Of a stretch of DNA of 43,781 bases, positions 8,925 to 17,073 are shown in pieces. Source of the DNA: a virus; the IMG/VR virus record IMGVR_UViG_3300024433_000013, positions 1-43,781 of that record; one strand, written 5' to 3'. The position numbers and the translations under genes are program-made. The stretch's first letter is position 1; each line of letters starts with the position of its first letter. The notes beneath the pieces were generated by a model. It saw only the letters and a list, made by a program, of their open reading frames with translations, did no database searches and was not told the origin of the DNA.

Positions 8925-9152
8925 ATGAAAAAATTACTTTGGTTAATACTAATTTTGTCTGTTTGTGGAAATTTTAGTTTTGCTGATGAAACTCCATTAC
9001 CAAACACAAGCACTTTAGAATACATTAAGCCAGAAGATTTATGGTTATTTTATAAAGCTGAAAATTATGTTTTACCTTCCAGAGATTATTGGAACAAATT
9101 TCCAGAAAATCCAAAAATACCTTCGGACATTCTACATATTCAACAATTTTAA
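8925..9152 (+). CDS. Small secreted protein, plus-strand moron gene
   Basis: 75 residues with a strong signal peptide (MKKLLWLILILSVCGNFSFA, then DETPLPN). The mature region of about 55 residues is rich in Trp, Tyr and Pro, with no known family. ATG 8925 is chosen over an in-frame ATG at 8889 because the promoter lies between them. No Shine-Dalgarno site is present and the mRNA should be leaderless. The 3' end overlaps the convergent gene at 9132-9461 by 21 nt, mirroring the other plus-strand moron. A periplasmic or surface role in the lysogen or infected cell is inference. Confidence 0.7.
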   Translation: MKKLLWLILILSVCGNFSFADETPLPNTSTLEYIKPEDLWLFYKAENYVLPSRDYWNKFPENPKIPSDILHIQQF

Positions 9153-9461
9153 CTTTCCTTTTTTCCATTTTTTTTCATACTTTTTAAAAATTCTCTGTTT
9201 ATCTTTTTCCCATTCCTTAGAAGTTCCCCAGCGTTCCTTTAAGTCAAAATAAAGATTTTTAAGATTTTTTCCACGCCATAACCCCCGTCGTCTTATTGCT
9301 TCACTAAGGATAACACCAGGTTTAGTTTTAAAATGTTTTGCTGCTTTGTCTACATATTTAAGAGTTTGTTCTTTAGTAAATTGCCCTTCTAATGGCTTTG
9401 TTGTTAATGCCTTTGCTAACTCTTTTCTATTACCTGCGGGCTTTGGTTTTGTTTTAGCCAT
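9132..9461 (-). CDS. Basic small protein in the tail cluster
   Basis: 109 residues, very Lys-rich, with a charged helical C-terminus (KKWKKGKLKLL). The middle (residues 25-60) looks like a small helical fold. Position suggests a structural or assembly factor. Its 3' end is overlapped by the convergent moron. No family recognised. Confidence 0.55.
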   Translation of the reverse strand: MAKTKPKPAGNRKELAKALTTKPLEGQFTKEQTLKYVDKAAKHFKTKPGVILSEAIRRRGLWRGKNLKNLYFDLKERWGTSKEWEKDKQRIFKKYEKKWKKGKLKLLNM

Positions 9462-9471
9462 TTATAAAAAA

Positions 9472-9909
9472 TCATAGTTTTTGGGTCAATTTAACAATTT
9501 GGGCTAAAACCTCTTTTTTGCCCTCTATCTTGCCTTCTCTTTTGCTTAATACTTCGTATTTCGTATCAAGCTCACTTTGTTTTTTTTCCAAGCCTGCGTT
9601 TGTCTTAGCCAATTCAGCTTTAAGCCCTTCCAGCCTTTTCACTTCAGGAACAGCCGAAGTAGCCAGATTAGAGCGTTTTGCCTCTAACAATTTTATATTG
9701 CTTTCAAGTTGTCGTATTTGCTCATCCCGTTCTTTTTTATCCTGTTCGTATTCCTGTTGTTCTTCGGCATTTGCCTTTTTTAGAATAACGATATTCTTCT
9801 CAAGTTTTGCTTTCTCAAGTTTTGCCTCTTGAATATCACTTTTAAGTTTCTTTAAATCATCAAGAGACTTACCTAATTCAATAGCTTTGGCAATGTCATT
9901 AGCATCCAT
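9472..9909 (-). CDS. Coiled-coil protein
   Basis: 145 residues, almost entirely heptad-like coiled coil rich in Lys, Glu, Leu and Ala (residues 15-135). It lies between the secreted protein gene and the tail hub gene. It might be a trimeric tail-needle or rod-like protein, but nothing beyond the coiled coil supports that. Confidence 0.6.
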   Translation of the reverse strand: MDANDIAKAIELGKSLDDLKKLKSDIQEAKLEKAKLEKNIVILKKANAEEQQEYEQDKKERDEQIRQLESNIKLLEAKRSNLATSAVPEVKRLEGLKAELAKTNAGLEKKQSELDTKYEVLSKREGKIEGKKEVLAQIVKLTQKL

Positions 9910-9920
9910 AGTTCTCTCCT

Positions 9921-10391
9921 TTACCTTTCAAGGTTAGTAAATATACCTTCTATGTCAATGTGGGATGTTCCAGTTGCCCCGTGAGTTTTTATTCCTATTC
10001 TTAAGAAGTCCACATATTCGGTAACATCCACTATTTTATTTATAGCACTATCAGCAGAAGCAGAACCGAAATCTACGGTATCTAAAATAGCCCAGTTAGC
10101 CACTCCGCTTTGTAGATTAGAACGTAGATTTGTTTGGTCCTTGGAACGGCCTTCTATGCTTATTCTTATATCTTCTCCTACTGTAAGGCCTGTAATCTGG
10201 ATAGATTTTTGTTTATAAGTATTTACTGCTACTTGGTCTCCTGTAGAAGATGCACCATCATCATTATAAACAAAACTCCCCGAGGTCGGGTCATACCTGT
10301 TATAGAAATTATGCCTTTCTATAATCTGCCCTGCTTCCGCCACTTGAGCAATAAAAAAACTCAATACAAACAACATCAAAAACTTTTTCAT
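9921..10391 (-). CDS. Secreted beta-rich protein in the tail cluster
   Basis: About 156 residues with a signal peptide (MKKFLMLFVLSFFIAQVAEA). The mature region is beta-rich, with IQITGLTVGEDIRISIEG near the middle and HIDIEGIFTNLER at the end. ATG 10391 is chosen because AAGGAGGGAGAGG lies immediately upstream; the frame could extend 11 codons further. It lies directly after the adaptor gene. It could be a surface-decorating or tail protein that uses host export. Confidence 0.65.
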   Translation of the reverse strand: MKKFLMLFVLSFFIAQVAEAGQIIERHNFYNRYDPTSGSFVYNDDGASSTGDQVAVNTYKQKSIQITGLTVGEDIRISIEGRSKDQTNLRSNLQSGVANWAILDTVDFGSASADSAINKIVDVTEYVDFLRIGIKTHGATGTSHIDIEGIFTNLER

Positions 10392-10410
10392 CCTCTCCCT
10401 CCTTAAGTTA

Positions 10411-11079
10411 TTATACATTGTCATCCGGCCCGAATTGTTCTACATACTGTCTGGTAACTGTTCTTTGCTCTATCGCCTCTTTAAGCATTTGCTCGGTTGT
10501 CAATAAATCCCTGATAAACGGAGTAGTATCTGCCCCGCCACCGGCCACCATTTCCTCTATTTCCTTACATTTGATAGTTGCTCTCAAAACTACGCAGTCT
10601 TCGGCCAAAGACGGATATTCGCTGTCTACATCAACAGCAGCAGTAAGGACAGCAAGAGTTCGCACATATTCCACTTCCACAGCGTTAACTTCCGTAAAAT
10701 CAGGTGCAGGTTCAAAGAGTATTTGCGCTCCTCTAAATCTGTAAGTAGGAAGATTATAGGTAGCGTTCCCTATCGTCTTGGCAATAGGATAATCATACCT
10801 TTCGTGGTATTTTAGGGGAACCTTCTCGTTTGATAGGAGGCGGGATACGAGGCGTGCCTTGAAAAAATCAGCAGGCAAATTATACACACCTGCCGCATTT
10901 GCGTCAAAATCTATATTATCTGTTTTTGTAAAGTAGCCTTCGTGGAGTTTAATAATGAACGCCCAATAATAACGATATGCCTCATTGAGTTGACTATTTA
11001 CTACGGTTTGAGTCCAAAAGGCTGCCGTAGCTTCATCAACCTTCTCCCTCACTTTTGTTACTGCCTGCGCTAGTGTCAT
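10411..11079 (-). CDS. Head-tail adaptor (P22 gp4-like)
   Basis: 222 residues, a helical N-terminus (TLAQAVTKVREKVDEATAAF), then YYWAFIIKLHEGYF and a beta region (YNLPADFFKARLV), ending in a long helix. This layout is typical of the small adaptor/tail-tube proteins (gp4 type) encoded between capsid and tail hub genes in podoviruses. It overlaps the zinc-finger gene by 44 nt. Confidence 0.6.
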   Translation of the reverse strand: MTLAQAVTKVREKVDEATAAFWTQTVVNSQLNEAYRYYWAFIIKLHEGYFTKTDNIDFDANAAGVYNLPADFFKARLVSRLLSNEKVPLKYHERYDYPIAKTIGNATYNLPTYRFRGAQILFEPAPDFTEVNAVEVEYVRTLAVLTAAVDVDSEYPSLAEDCVVLRATIKCKEIEEMVAGGGADTTPFIRDLLTTEQMLKEAIEQRTVTRQYVEQFGPDDNV

Positions 11080-11566
11080 TTTGCTCCTTTTGGTGAGAAC
11101 GCAGATGCCCGAAGTATGCCACTTTTACATCAAATTCCTTATTACAGTAAGGGCAGGCATAAACGGTTTTCTTCTCACCGATTGTTTCCTTTATTTCGTC
11201 TTTGACAGGTTTTCCGTCCTCTATCCATTTTTCGTATTCATCAATAATTCTCTTTGCCTCAACCACTGCCTCGTGCGGCTTTAGTGCCTGAAGTCTCTGT
11301 GCCTCTCTTTCTTCACAATGCTTCTCGTAATCGCCGTATATTTGCATATTCCAGTTGTAGATATTTAAACGGCCTTCAGCATAATGCTCTTCTTTATTAT
11401 CGCCGTCTTTTATCTGAACTAATCCCTTGCCTCTTATTTCTCTTTTGCTTAAAAGGAATACCGCAGTATCATCGGGAAGCACCTCTATTGAGTTAGCCTT
11501 GATAATAACTGCTTGGCTGTTATACCTTTGCTTTATTTCGTTGTCGCCAACATTCCATAACCGCAT
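11036..11566 (-). CDS. Phage protein with a C-terminal C2H2 zinc finger
   Basis: 176 residues. The N-terminal 60 residues are beta-rich (VIIKANSIEVLPDDTAVFLL). Near the C-terminus there is a textbook C2H2 finger: ACPYCNKEFD with spacing C-x2-C-x12-H-x3-H (HLRSH). A GGAGGG site precedes the ATG. It lies between the capsid-proximal genes and the adaptor. The finger may bind DNA or be purely structural. Confidence 0.7.
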   Translation of the reverse strand: MRLWNVGDNEIKQRYNSQAVIIKANSIEVLPDDTAVFLLSKREIRGKGLVQIKDGDNKEEHYAEGRLNIYNWNMQIYGDYEKHCEEREAQRLQALKPHEAVVEAKRIIDEYEKWIEDGKPVKDEIKETIGEKKTVYACPYCNKEFDVKVAYFGHLRSHQKEQNDTSAGSNKSEGEG

Positions 11567-11576
11567 CGTTCCCTCC

Positions 11577-12023
11577 TTATTTAGAGCAGGAAATTATCTT
11601 CCTCTCTTTTTCTTCGGGCGGGTCATTGATTATTCCTGACCTTAAGTTCTCCGCCGCCCTCTGCCAGAGACGCTTATTGTCCTTTATATCGTAACGCAAT
11701 TCGTGGTTCATTTTTTTGTCCTGTTTCTCTCGCCATAGTTTTTGTTTTTCATCAAGATGTTTCTCGTAATTGGCAACTGAACCATATCTTGCGATAATAT
11801 CCATCCTCCATAATTTTTTTATTACTCTGTTATCTAATGAACGGTAGCTTTCATCTTCATTACTCACCTCAAGTATCCAATGGCATCTGCCTTTTGAATG
11901 GCGATATATTTCGAACCTCTCTGTCTGACAATTAAACACTGCTTGCAATTTAGGGTCGAAATTGCGCAATCTGTTCTGAAACTCTTTAGATATTGTGGGG
12001 GCTAAAACTTTTGGAATTGACAT
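11577..12023 (-). CDS. Conserved-looking phage structural-region protein
   Basis: 148 residues. The start FDPKLQAVFNCQTERFEIYR followed by a charged helix resembles small soluble proteins seen in phage head-tail operons. It overlaps the end of the O-antigen ligase-like gene by 38 nt. Exact role unknown. Confidence 0.6.
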   Translation of the reverse strand: MSIPKVLAPTISKEFQNRLRNFDPKLQAVFNCQTERFEIYRHSKGRCHWILEVSNEDESYRSLDNRVIKKLWRMDIIARYGSVANYEKHLDEKQKLWREKQDKKMNHELRYDIKDNKRLWQRAAENLRSGIINDPPEEKERKIISCSK

Positions 12024-13206
12024 AAATGCTCTCCAAAACTGCTAAAAGTAAAACGGCATAAAAAGATATTTGAGCCAAGTGCATCGGAAACATAGATACT
12101 CCCGCTATCAAAAATGCTACCAGACACGTCGCTATACATATTTGTTTATTATTTTTTGCTTGTCTAAAGAACACCACAAATCTTGAAACAATCCAGCCGG
12201 AGAATAAAACAAATCCGATTATTCCAAGTTCTAAAATCATCTGCAAATAATCATTATGTGCTTCTTTCCACGGTGTTCCAGTTTTATCAATAATAAATAA
12301 ATGGGCAAAGAAGTTAATTCCTTTTCCCGTAAATGGTTTTACCTTTATACCATCCTGAAGTAACTTTTGCCAAATAGGAAATCTGTCAAAATTCGGCGCC
12401 TTAATATATACGAAAAATGTGCCGAGCATCACAACAACCAACAGGCAAACAAGGATATATTTCATTTTAAAACGGTATCTGTTCAGCAAATAAAATAATC
12501 CTCCGGAAGCAAAACATATCGCAGTAGTGGCGTTCTTGATAATAAACGCAGAACTTAAAATAACAAAGAACAGAATTGGTAGTTTTCTAATCTTAAAATA
12601 ATGCAATAGCAAAAATGAAGTGCTTGCAAAAAATATTCCCAAAACACAAGGGTTTCCGCTCCAACTTACTAAAGGAACTTTAGTCCCCAACGGCTGGCCT
12701 GAAGCAGTTATGGCATAAAATCCCGGGCCCCATTTCCACCACTCCAAAGGGTCGTAATTAAACATCTGTGTTATCAGCCAGCCAAATTGAAACAATACTG
12801 CTACACAGACAATGCGGAGAATTACATCAACCTTCAAAAAACCTTTTTCAAGCAAGAACTTCAGGCCGATATAAAGAACTAAAGCGGAAAAGACATTAGT
12901 TAATCCGATATAACTTTCTCTTGGCAGGAAGAAATTAACCCACCAGTTTATCACACACCAAATTACAAAATATCTTAACCACCGGCTCCTTTGCAAGAAA
13001 GAGCAAATAATTATCGCAAAAGAATAAAAACCTATTTCTCGTATCTTGCGTAAATCAATAATCCCTCCATCCACTTTCAGGGGATAATACAAAAGTGGAA
13101 CGGCAAATATAAGAAGATACAGGAAACATTTTTCAAGGAAAGCGGGAAACAGCCAAATTAAGGCTGTTTCCCATTTCCCTGTTTTCTTGGCTTTATTCAA
13201 GCACAT
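11986..13206 (-). CDS. O-antigen ligase / polymerase-family membrane protein
   Basis: 406 residues with about ten membrane segments. After residue 310 comes a large loop with AHNDYLQMILELGIIGF, the H-N-x-x-L hallmark of the WaaL/Wzy_C family that joins or polymerises lipid-linked O-polysaccharide in the inner membrane. Phage-borne members alter host O antigen and block superinfection. Here it sits inside the head-tail operon, overlapping the secreted capsid-adjacent gene upstream, so it would be expressed with the virion genes. Which reaction it performs cannot be told from sequence. Confidence 0.75.
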   Translation of the reverse strand: MCLNKAKKTGKWETALIWLFPAFLEKCFLYLLIFAVPLLYYPLKVDGGIIDLRKIREIGFYSFAIIICSFLQRSRWLRYFVIWCVINWWVNFFLPRESYIGLTNVFSALVLYIGLKFLLEKGFLKVDVILRIVCVAVLFQFGWLITQMFNYDPLEWWKWGPGFYAITASGQPLGTKVPLVSWSGNPCVLGIFFASTSFLLLHYFKIRKLPILFFVILSSAFIIKNATTAICFASGGLFYLLNRYRFKMKYILVCLLVVVMLGTFFVYIKAPNFDRFPIWQKLLQDGIKVKPFTGKGINFFAHLFIIDKTGTPWKEAHNDYLQMILELGIIGFVLFSGWIVSRFVVFFRQAKNNKQICIATCLVAFLIAGVSMFPMHLAQISFYAVLLLAVLESIYVNSKSFSPHNI

Positions 13207-13786
13207 AGATTACTACTAGATAATCAGTAGTAGCAGTTGGTGTAAAGCCTGTAGTTGTGTTAATGGTTACTCCTATTCTGTTGCCAGCAGTCAAAGCAGT
13301 AGCCTTACCAAAAGGATGTTCGGCATCGTGATAACCAACTCTATCCAAAGATACCCTAAATCCCCTTGCGACCACACTATCTGCCCTATCCTGCCTGATA
13401 TAGGCATATTGAGGGTCTGCTGCACCGTTTATACCTACTGCTGAACGTGCTGTAGTTGCTGTCGGTTCAATTACAGTTTGAATTCCTGTAACTGCACCAT
13501 TGATAGTTATATCAAATGTAGCTGCTCCTGCTGTGCAGGCTGCACTTCCAGCAACAGACATCCCTACTACTCTGCCGTCTCTTGGAACAACATAGTAGAA
13601 ATTATCATCCAAAGTTGATTCTACAGGAATTTCCCACGCTATTGTGTTTGCCGATATATTATCTGTTGCATAACTAAAGGCAACTTCATAGCCAAAGTTA
13701 TCCCTGTCTACATTATCCGTAACTATCAACCCAAATGCAGGAGTGCAAATTAAGAGAAAGAGGCAAGCAAGTAAAAGTTTCTTCAT
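13193..13786 (-). CDS. Secreted protein next to the major capsid gene
   Basis: 197 residues with a clear signal peptide (MKKLLLACLFLLICTPAFG). The mature part is beta-rich (VGMSVAGSAACTAGAATFDI, YLVVIYVLE), resembling a decoration or coat-like domain. GGAGG precedes the ATG. It lies immediately after the capsid gene, where phages often encode a head decoration protein, yet it is predicted to be exported. Either the hydrophobic N-terminus has another use, or the protein acts at the cell surface. Confidence 0.65.
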   Translation of the reverse strand: MKKLLLACLFLLICTPAFGLIVTDNVDRDNFGYEVAFSYATDNISANTIAWEIPVESTLDDNFYYVVPRDGRVVGMSVAGSAACTAGAATFDITINGAVTGIQTVIEPTATTARSAVGINGAADPQYAYIRQDRADSVVARGFRVSLDRVGYHDAEHPFGKATALTAGNRIGVTINTTTGFTPTATTDYLVVIYVLE

Positions 13787-13803
13787 AGCTTTATCCTCCT
13801 CTC

Positions 13804-14064
13804 TTAGTTAGACCCCGTGGGTTCGTTAAGTTCGGTTAACCTGAAATGTGCATTTGGTTTCAGGCTTCCCAAGTTGGCATATAACCTGTAATATGCCAAG
13901 AATATATCAGCAGTCCCGTTCCATTTGAGGATTGAGTTGTCATCATCCGCCAAATGGATACCACGGACTTCAAACCTCTCAAGGTATTTTGGGGTGATAC
14001 CGATAATTTCTGCTTTAGGACAGTCGACATCAATATCAGGATTGTTACTATTCTGTTTCCAGAA
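13804..14064 (-). CDS. Major capsid protein, C-terminal exon
   Basis: This frame continues the capsid protein after the intron. It reads from about FWKQNSNNPDIDVDCPKAEI through YLERFEVRGIHLADD and the end TELNEPTGSN, stop at 13804-13806. The DCP followed by a late beta region is typical of the last part of HK97-fold capsid proteins of this type, and exon 1 lacks it. The exact 3' splice point is unsure (14064 to about 14074). It is not preceded by a start codon with a ribosome binding site, which supports splicing. Confidence 0.7.
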   Translation of the reverse strand, partial: FWKQNSNNPDIDVDCPKAEIIGITPKYLERFEVRGIHLADDDNSILKWNGTADIFLAYYRLYANLGSLKPNAHFRLTELNEPTGSN

Positions 14065-14656
14065 CGGTCTGGATATTTCTACCAGACTCTACACGTCTCC
14101 GTGTAGCTCGGACTATACCTTCACCCTTTTCAGGGGACTCCCATCTAGTCTCTACACCTTCCCTATTTGGGCTTGGCTCGGAATTGCCTCTGCGATTTAG
14201 TTCTAATGCAGCGTGGTATAATAGATATTGAGATTGCAAAGTTTCTGGAGATATTCTTTTTGCGTAGCCACCTTTTGATTGGTAAAATTTTTTGTATCTA
14301 ATCACAATCTCGGCTACTTCTTTTTTTTGAATTAAATCATCCTTAATCATCTCCAAAATACTTACAATTTTATCTACACCGTAAAGAACCCATTGATAAA
14401 CAACTTTCTGTCCTTTAACTTGTTTTTTGGTATAAACTTTACCACAACCGCATAAATCTTTACATCGCTGACAAATATCAAAATTGGTATTAGAAACAAC
14501 TAATCTAACTTGAAAACGGTAATTGTTTCTATCATTAGCCCAAAGTTTGTGGATAGCGATATATCCTTCACCATCCACAATACCTGCTAACCAACCAATT
14601 TTTCTTTCTGTCATTTTGAGGTGTTCTCCGAATTTGAGAGTATTTTTCATAACCAT
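14048..14656 (-). CDS. LAGLIDADG homing endonuclease within the capsid-gene intron
   Basis: The motif IGWLAGIVDGEGYIAIHKLW is a single LAGLIDADG helix with the catalytic acidic residue, so it probably acts as a homodimer. The core runs to about residue 135. The remaining C-terminal residues are a translation of the intron's folded core and of the start of exon 2, because the frame stays open there. ATG 14614 (GGAG about 11 nt upstream) is the likelier start, giving a protein that begins MTERKIGWLAG. It would cut intronless capsid alleles to spread the intron. Confidence 0.85.
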   Translation of the reverse strand: MVMKNTLKFGEHLKMTERKIGWLAGIVDGEGYIAIHKLWANDRNNYRFQVRLVVSNTNFDICQRCKDLCGCGKVYTKKQVKGQKVVYQWVLYGVDKIVSILEMIKDDLIQKKEVAEIVIRYKKFYQSKGGYAKRISPETLQSQYLLYHAALELNRRGNSEPSPNREGVETRWESPEKGEGIVRATRRRVESGRNIQTVLETE

Positions 14657-14685
14657 TACTAGTTAAGGTGGCCTATTGATGGTTT
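14065..14685 (-). other. Group I intron interrupting the major capsid gene (boundaries approximate)
   Basis: The capsid frame stops shortly after SNKPSIGHLN, then resumes 600 nt later in a conserved-looking C-terminus. The 3' part carries group I core features: GACTAGATGGGAGTCCCC and AAGGTATAGTCC give a P7-like GACTA/TAGTC pairing at 14109-14155. A CTACACG-gaga-CGTGTAG hairpin (P9-like) and a GTCTGG/CCAGAC hairpin follow. A possible P1 pairs exon AACCAT with intron ATGGTT. An intron end at the G of ACCG (14065) fits phase 0; other ends within 25 nt cannot be excluded. Confidence 0.75.
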
Positions 14686-15654
14686 ATTTGACCACTTCAT
14701 CCCATTCCAAAAGATATACTGATAGCCCCTGTCCAGTTTGTCATCGAGGAAGCGTTTGTCCGGTGTAACAAGGTCAAGATATTTTCTGCGCTGGCCGTGC
14801 CTTGAGATGAGAAAATCTATCTTGCCATCACCGACAATCGAAACCTCATCCGCCGACCTCTGAAGCAGGTCATTGGTCAAGTTTACGCTGCCAGCAGCGA
14901 TGATATTTCCCCTCAAAATTGGATAGGTTGTCCTTGACTGGCCCTGGAATGTTGTAGCAACAGTTCCATCGTCAATAATAAAAGTTGTCCCTGCCAATTC
15001 CTTGCCACCAGTAGGAACACTATCTCTTACGCCTGCTCTTGTGAAATAATCATCATCAGTTACGCTAACAGCAGCAGAAAAGGTTATCTGGTTGTTAGCC
15101 CTATCAACAGAAGAAACGGTTATGTCGTCTTCGTCCTGCACTCCTGCCGATGAAAAGCTATCCAAGTGCATACCAGGCTTTACATTGATGACATCATCGC
15201 AAGTTATGGTCGCTGCTGTCTGTGTGCCATTAACAGTAGCAAGTTTACCGCTGCCATCGCTATAACATTGGCGGTTGAGGTCTTTAAGCATATTCTCTAA
15301 GGCTTCGTCTAACTGCCTGACTAAACCTGTAGCGAATGATGCCTCATCCCCCTCTGATACTGCACGGGCAAGGCCACTAATCTGGATTGTCCAAGTGTTA
15401 ATCTTGGGTATAATTGTAAACTGCACAACGGTTTCATTCCCGGCAGTCTTCAGGGCTTCGGACTCATTTATTGCCCCGCCGCCTTGCTGATTGCCCGCAA
15501 CTGAAACAGCAGGATAGAAACCAGTGCCTTTTGGTTTTTCGATAGACTTCGGAAGCATTTTATAGAGAAAGGCTGCTTTATTTTGCATTTGAACCAGCCT
15601 TTTTCCGTAAATACGCTTGAGGAGTCCACCTAAAGTCGTAGTAGTAACTCCCAT
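14659..15654 (-). CDS. Major capsid protein, N-terminal exon
   Basis: 331 codons. It starts MGVTTTTLGGLLKRIYGKRL and shows the features of a HK97-fold coat protein: an N-terminal arm, ALENMLKDLNRQCYSDGSGK (spine helix), an inserted beta domain (residues 140-220), and RRKYLDLVTPDKRFLDDKLD near the end. It follows directly on the acidic scaffold gene. The last codons before the in-frame TAG at 14659 are probably intron sequence. With exon 2 the protein is about 410-420 residues. Confidence 0.85.
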   Translation of the reverse strand: MGVTTTTLGGLLKRIYGKRLVQMQNKAAFLYKMLPKSIEKPKGTGFYPAVSVAGNQQGGGAINESEALKTAGNETVVQFTIIPKINTWTIQISGLARAVSEGDEASFATGLVRQLDEALENMLKDLNRQCYSDGSGKLATVNGTQTAATITCDDVINVKPGMHLDSFSSAGVQDEDDITVSSVDRANNQITFSAAVSVTDDDYFTRAGVRDSVPTGGKELAGTTFIIDDGTVATTFQGQSRTTYPILRGNIIAAGSVNLTNDLLQRSADEVSIVGDGKIDFLISRHGQRRKYLDLVTPDKRFLDDKLDRGYQYIFWNGMKWSNKPSIGHLN

Positions 15655-15658
15655 CTGT

Positions 15659-16501
15659 TTACTCCTTTATAGGTTCTCCACGATGGGCTTTAAGACCTTC
15701 AGCAAGTTCATTAACTACAGAACCAACATCAGTAGCCTCTGACTTTGTAACGATGACTTTACCTTTTTGAGCAGGCGAAGCAGGGACTTTAGTCTCTGAC
15801 TTTTTAGTCTCAATATGAGAAGCCAGCTTCTTACGATAAGCGAGGTTGACATCTTTTAAAGCCTTCTCAAATGCCTGGGGGATGTCTTTAGCGTCAAGTT
15901 TTTGATTTATTACCCTGTTTTCAAGCACTTCCTTAACCAAAGGCTCTATGTCCTTATCAACCTTGTTTTCGGAAATCAATTTATCTACTACCTTATCGTA
16001 TTTGTCCAAAGCCAAATCATAACGCAAGTCCGCTGTTTCCTGCCTTATGGCATCTATCTCACCTTTAGTCTCCTCATTGACATAGGTATGCTCATCAATG
16101 ACCTTCTGGACTTTGGTAGCGAGTTCCGGATATTTGCGTAATAGACTTCCTGCGTTCCTTAGCCTTGTCAGTTCCTCAATAGGTAAGTCGCCTAACTTTT
16201 CCTCTAAGGCATTGGCTACTTTTGCTCGTTCTTCGGCTGTCTCGGCTCGTTCCCTGAGCTTTATCCATCGTGGATGTTTATCAAATCGGGTATCTTCTTC
16301 GGTTTCTTTTTCCGTCTCTTGGGTTTCCTCTTCACTTTTTATCGAGGTTGTGTCCTCGGAGGTTTCCTCTCGAGACTGAGTTTCTTCAGTTTTCTCCTCT
16401 GTGGAAGTTTCCTCAGTTGCCGTTTCCTGAGTGGTTTCTTCCTCACCCGTAATTTTAGCGGCTTCCTCTACCAATTTCTCGGTATCTAATTCATCAAACA
16501 T
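15659..16501 (-). CDS. Scaffold-like acidic protein
   Basis: 280 residues. The first 75 are a low-complexity Glu/Thr/Ser-rich tract, then helical coiled-coil-like regions (80-220) and a Lys-rich end. Highly charged, mostly helical proteins encoded just upstream of the coat protein are typical phage scaffolds that shape the procapsid and then leave. A Shine-Dalgarno AAGGAG precedes the ATG. No protease domain is seen. Confidence 0.7.
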   Translation of the reverse strand: MFDELDTEKLVEEAAKITGEEETTQETATEETSTEEKTEETQSREETSEDTTSIKSEEETQETEKETEEDTRFDKHPRWIKLRERAETAEERAKVANALEEKLGDLPIEELTRLRNAGSLLRKYPELATKVQKVIDEHTYVNEETKGEIDAIRQETADLRYDLALDKYDKVVDKLISENKVDKDIEPLVKEVLENRVINQKLDAKDIPQAFEKALKDVNLAYRKKLASHIETKKSETKVPASPAQKGKVIVTKSEATDVGSVVNELAEGLKAHRGEPIKE

Positions 16502-16543
16502 CTTTTTCTCCTTTTTTATCGTCTTGTTTCGCAGACGAGACGT

Positions 16544-16696
16544 TTAACGGAACAAACCGGAACCTCTGGAAGGCAATCTGCTCGTTCCGTAAAGTTTTTG
16601 ATGTCTTTTGCGTCTTTCGGTGTCTGTGCGAGGTTTGCCAAATCTTCTCTGTTTGCCAAGCCTTCTTCTTAATAAAGCTTCAGAAAAATTTGACAT
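16544..16696 (-). CDS. Very basic 50-residue protein
   Basis: Starts MSNFSEALLRRRLGKQRRFG; about one third Arg or Lys. GGAGG lies upstream and the ATG overlaps the previous stop (TAATG). Small basic proteins in the portal-scaffold interval occur in many podoviruses; the function is unknown. Confidence 0.6.
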   Translation of the reverse strand: MSNFSEALLRRRLGKQRRFGKPRTDTERRKRHQKLYGTSRLPSRGSGLFR

Positions 16697-16917
16697 TATT
16701 GGTGGCCTCCCAAACCGTCCTCTCCAACATTGGTCTGGGCTTTAGGAGTATATTTTGCAGCTCCTAATCCCTTCTCAGCCACTTCACCATCAGATACTCC
16801 ACCGTCGGCGGCGTGTTCCATCTCATAGGGAAATGGATTACCCGCAGCGTCTTTCTTCATTACTTTGGCTTTACCTGAAGGATAATTCAATTTTGGTTTA
16901 TTAGAATCCATTACCAT
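16696..16917 (-). CDS. Small hydrophilic protein between portal and scaffold
   Basis: 73 residues from ATG 16917, low complexity, rich in Gly, Lys, Glu and Asp. An upstream in-frame ATG (16953) is rejected because it overlaps the preceding gene, whereas GAAAGG lies just before 16917. It ends in a TAATG overlap with the next gene. No family recognised. Confidence 0.55.
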   Translation of the reverse strand: MVMDSNKPKLNYPSGKAKVMKKDAAGNPFPYEMEHAADGGVSDGEVAEKGLGAAKYTPKAQTNVGEDGLGGHQ

Positions 16918-16921
16918 TTTT

Positions 16922-17071
16922 TTACCTTTCGTAGTGAACGCTCTTGGTTTCATCCGACCCTTTGGCGGATGAATCTCCGCTGTCTCCTCTGAAAGCAGGG
17001 ACTTGAGGTTTTTCTTTTACATCTCCCGGGCCCTTTTCCACTAAACCACCTTTACCTTTTCCTTTAGGCAT
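16922..17071 (-). CDS. Small Gly/Lys-rich protein
   Basis: 49 residues starting MPKGKGKGGLVEKGPGDVKE, with an ideal GGAGG site 5 nt before the ATG. Disordered composition. It belongs to the run of four small basic or disordered genes between portal and scaffold; a part in head assembly is inferred from position only. Confidence 0.55.
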   Translation of the reverse strand: MPKGKGKGGLVEKGPGDVKEKPQVPAFRGDSGDSSAKGSDETKSVHYER

Positions 17072-17073
17072 TT

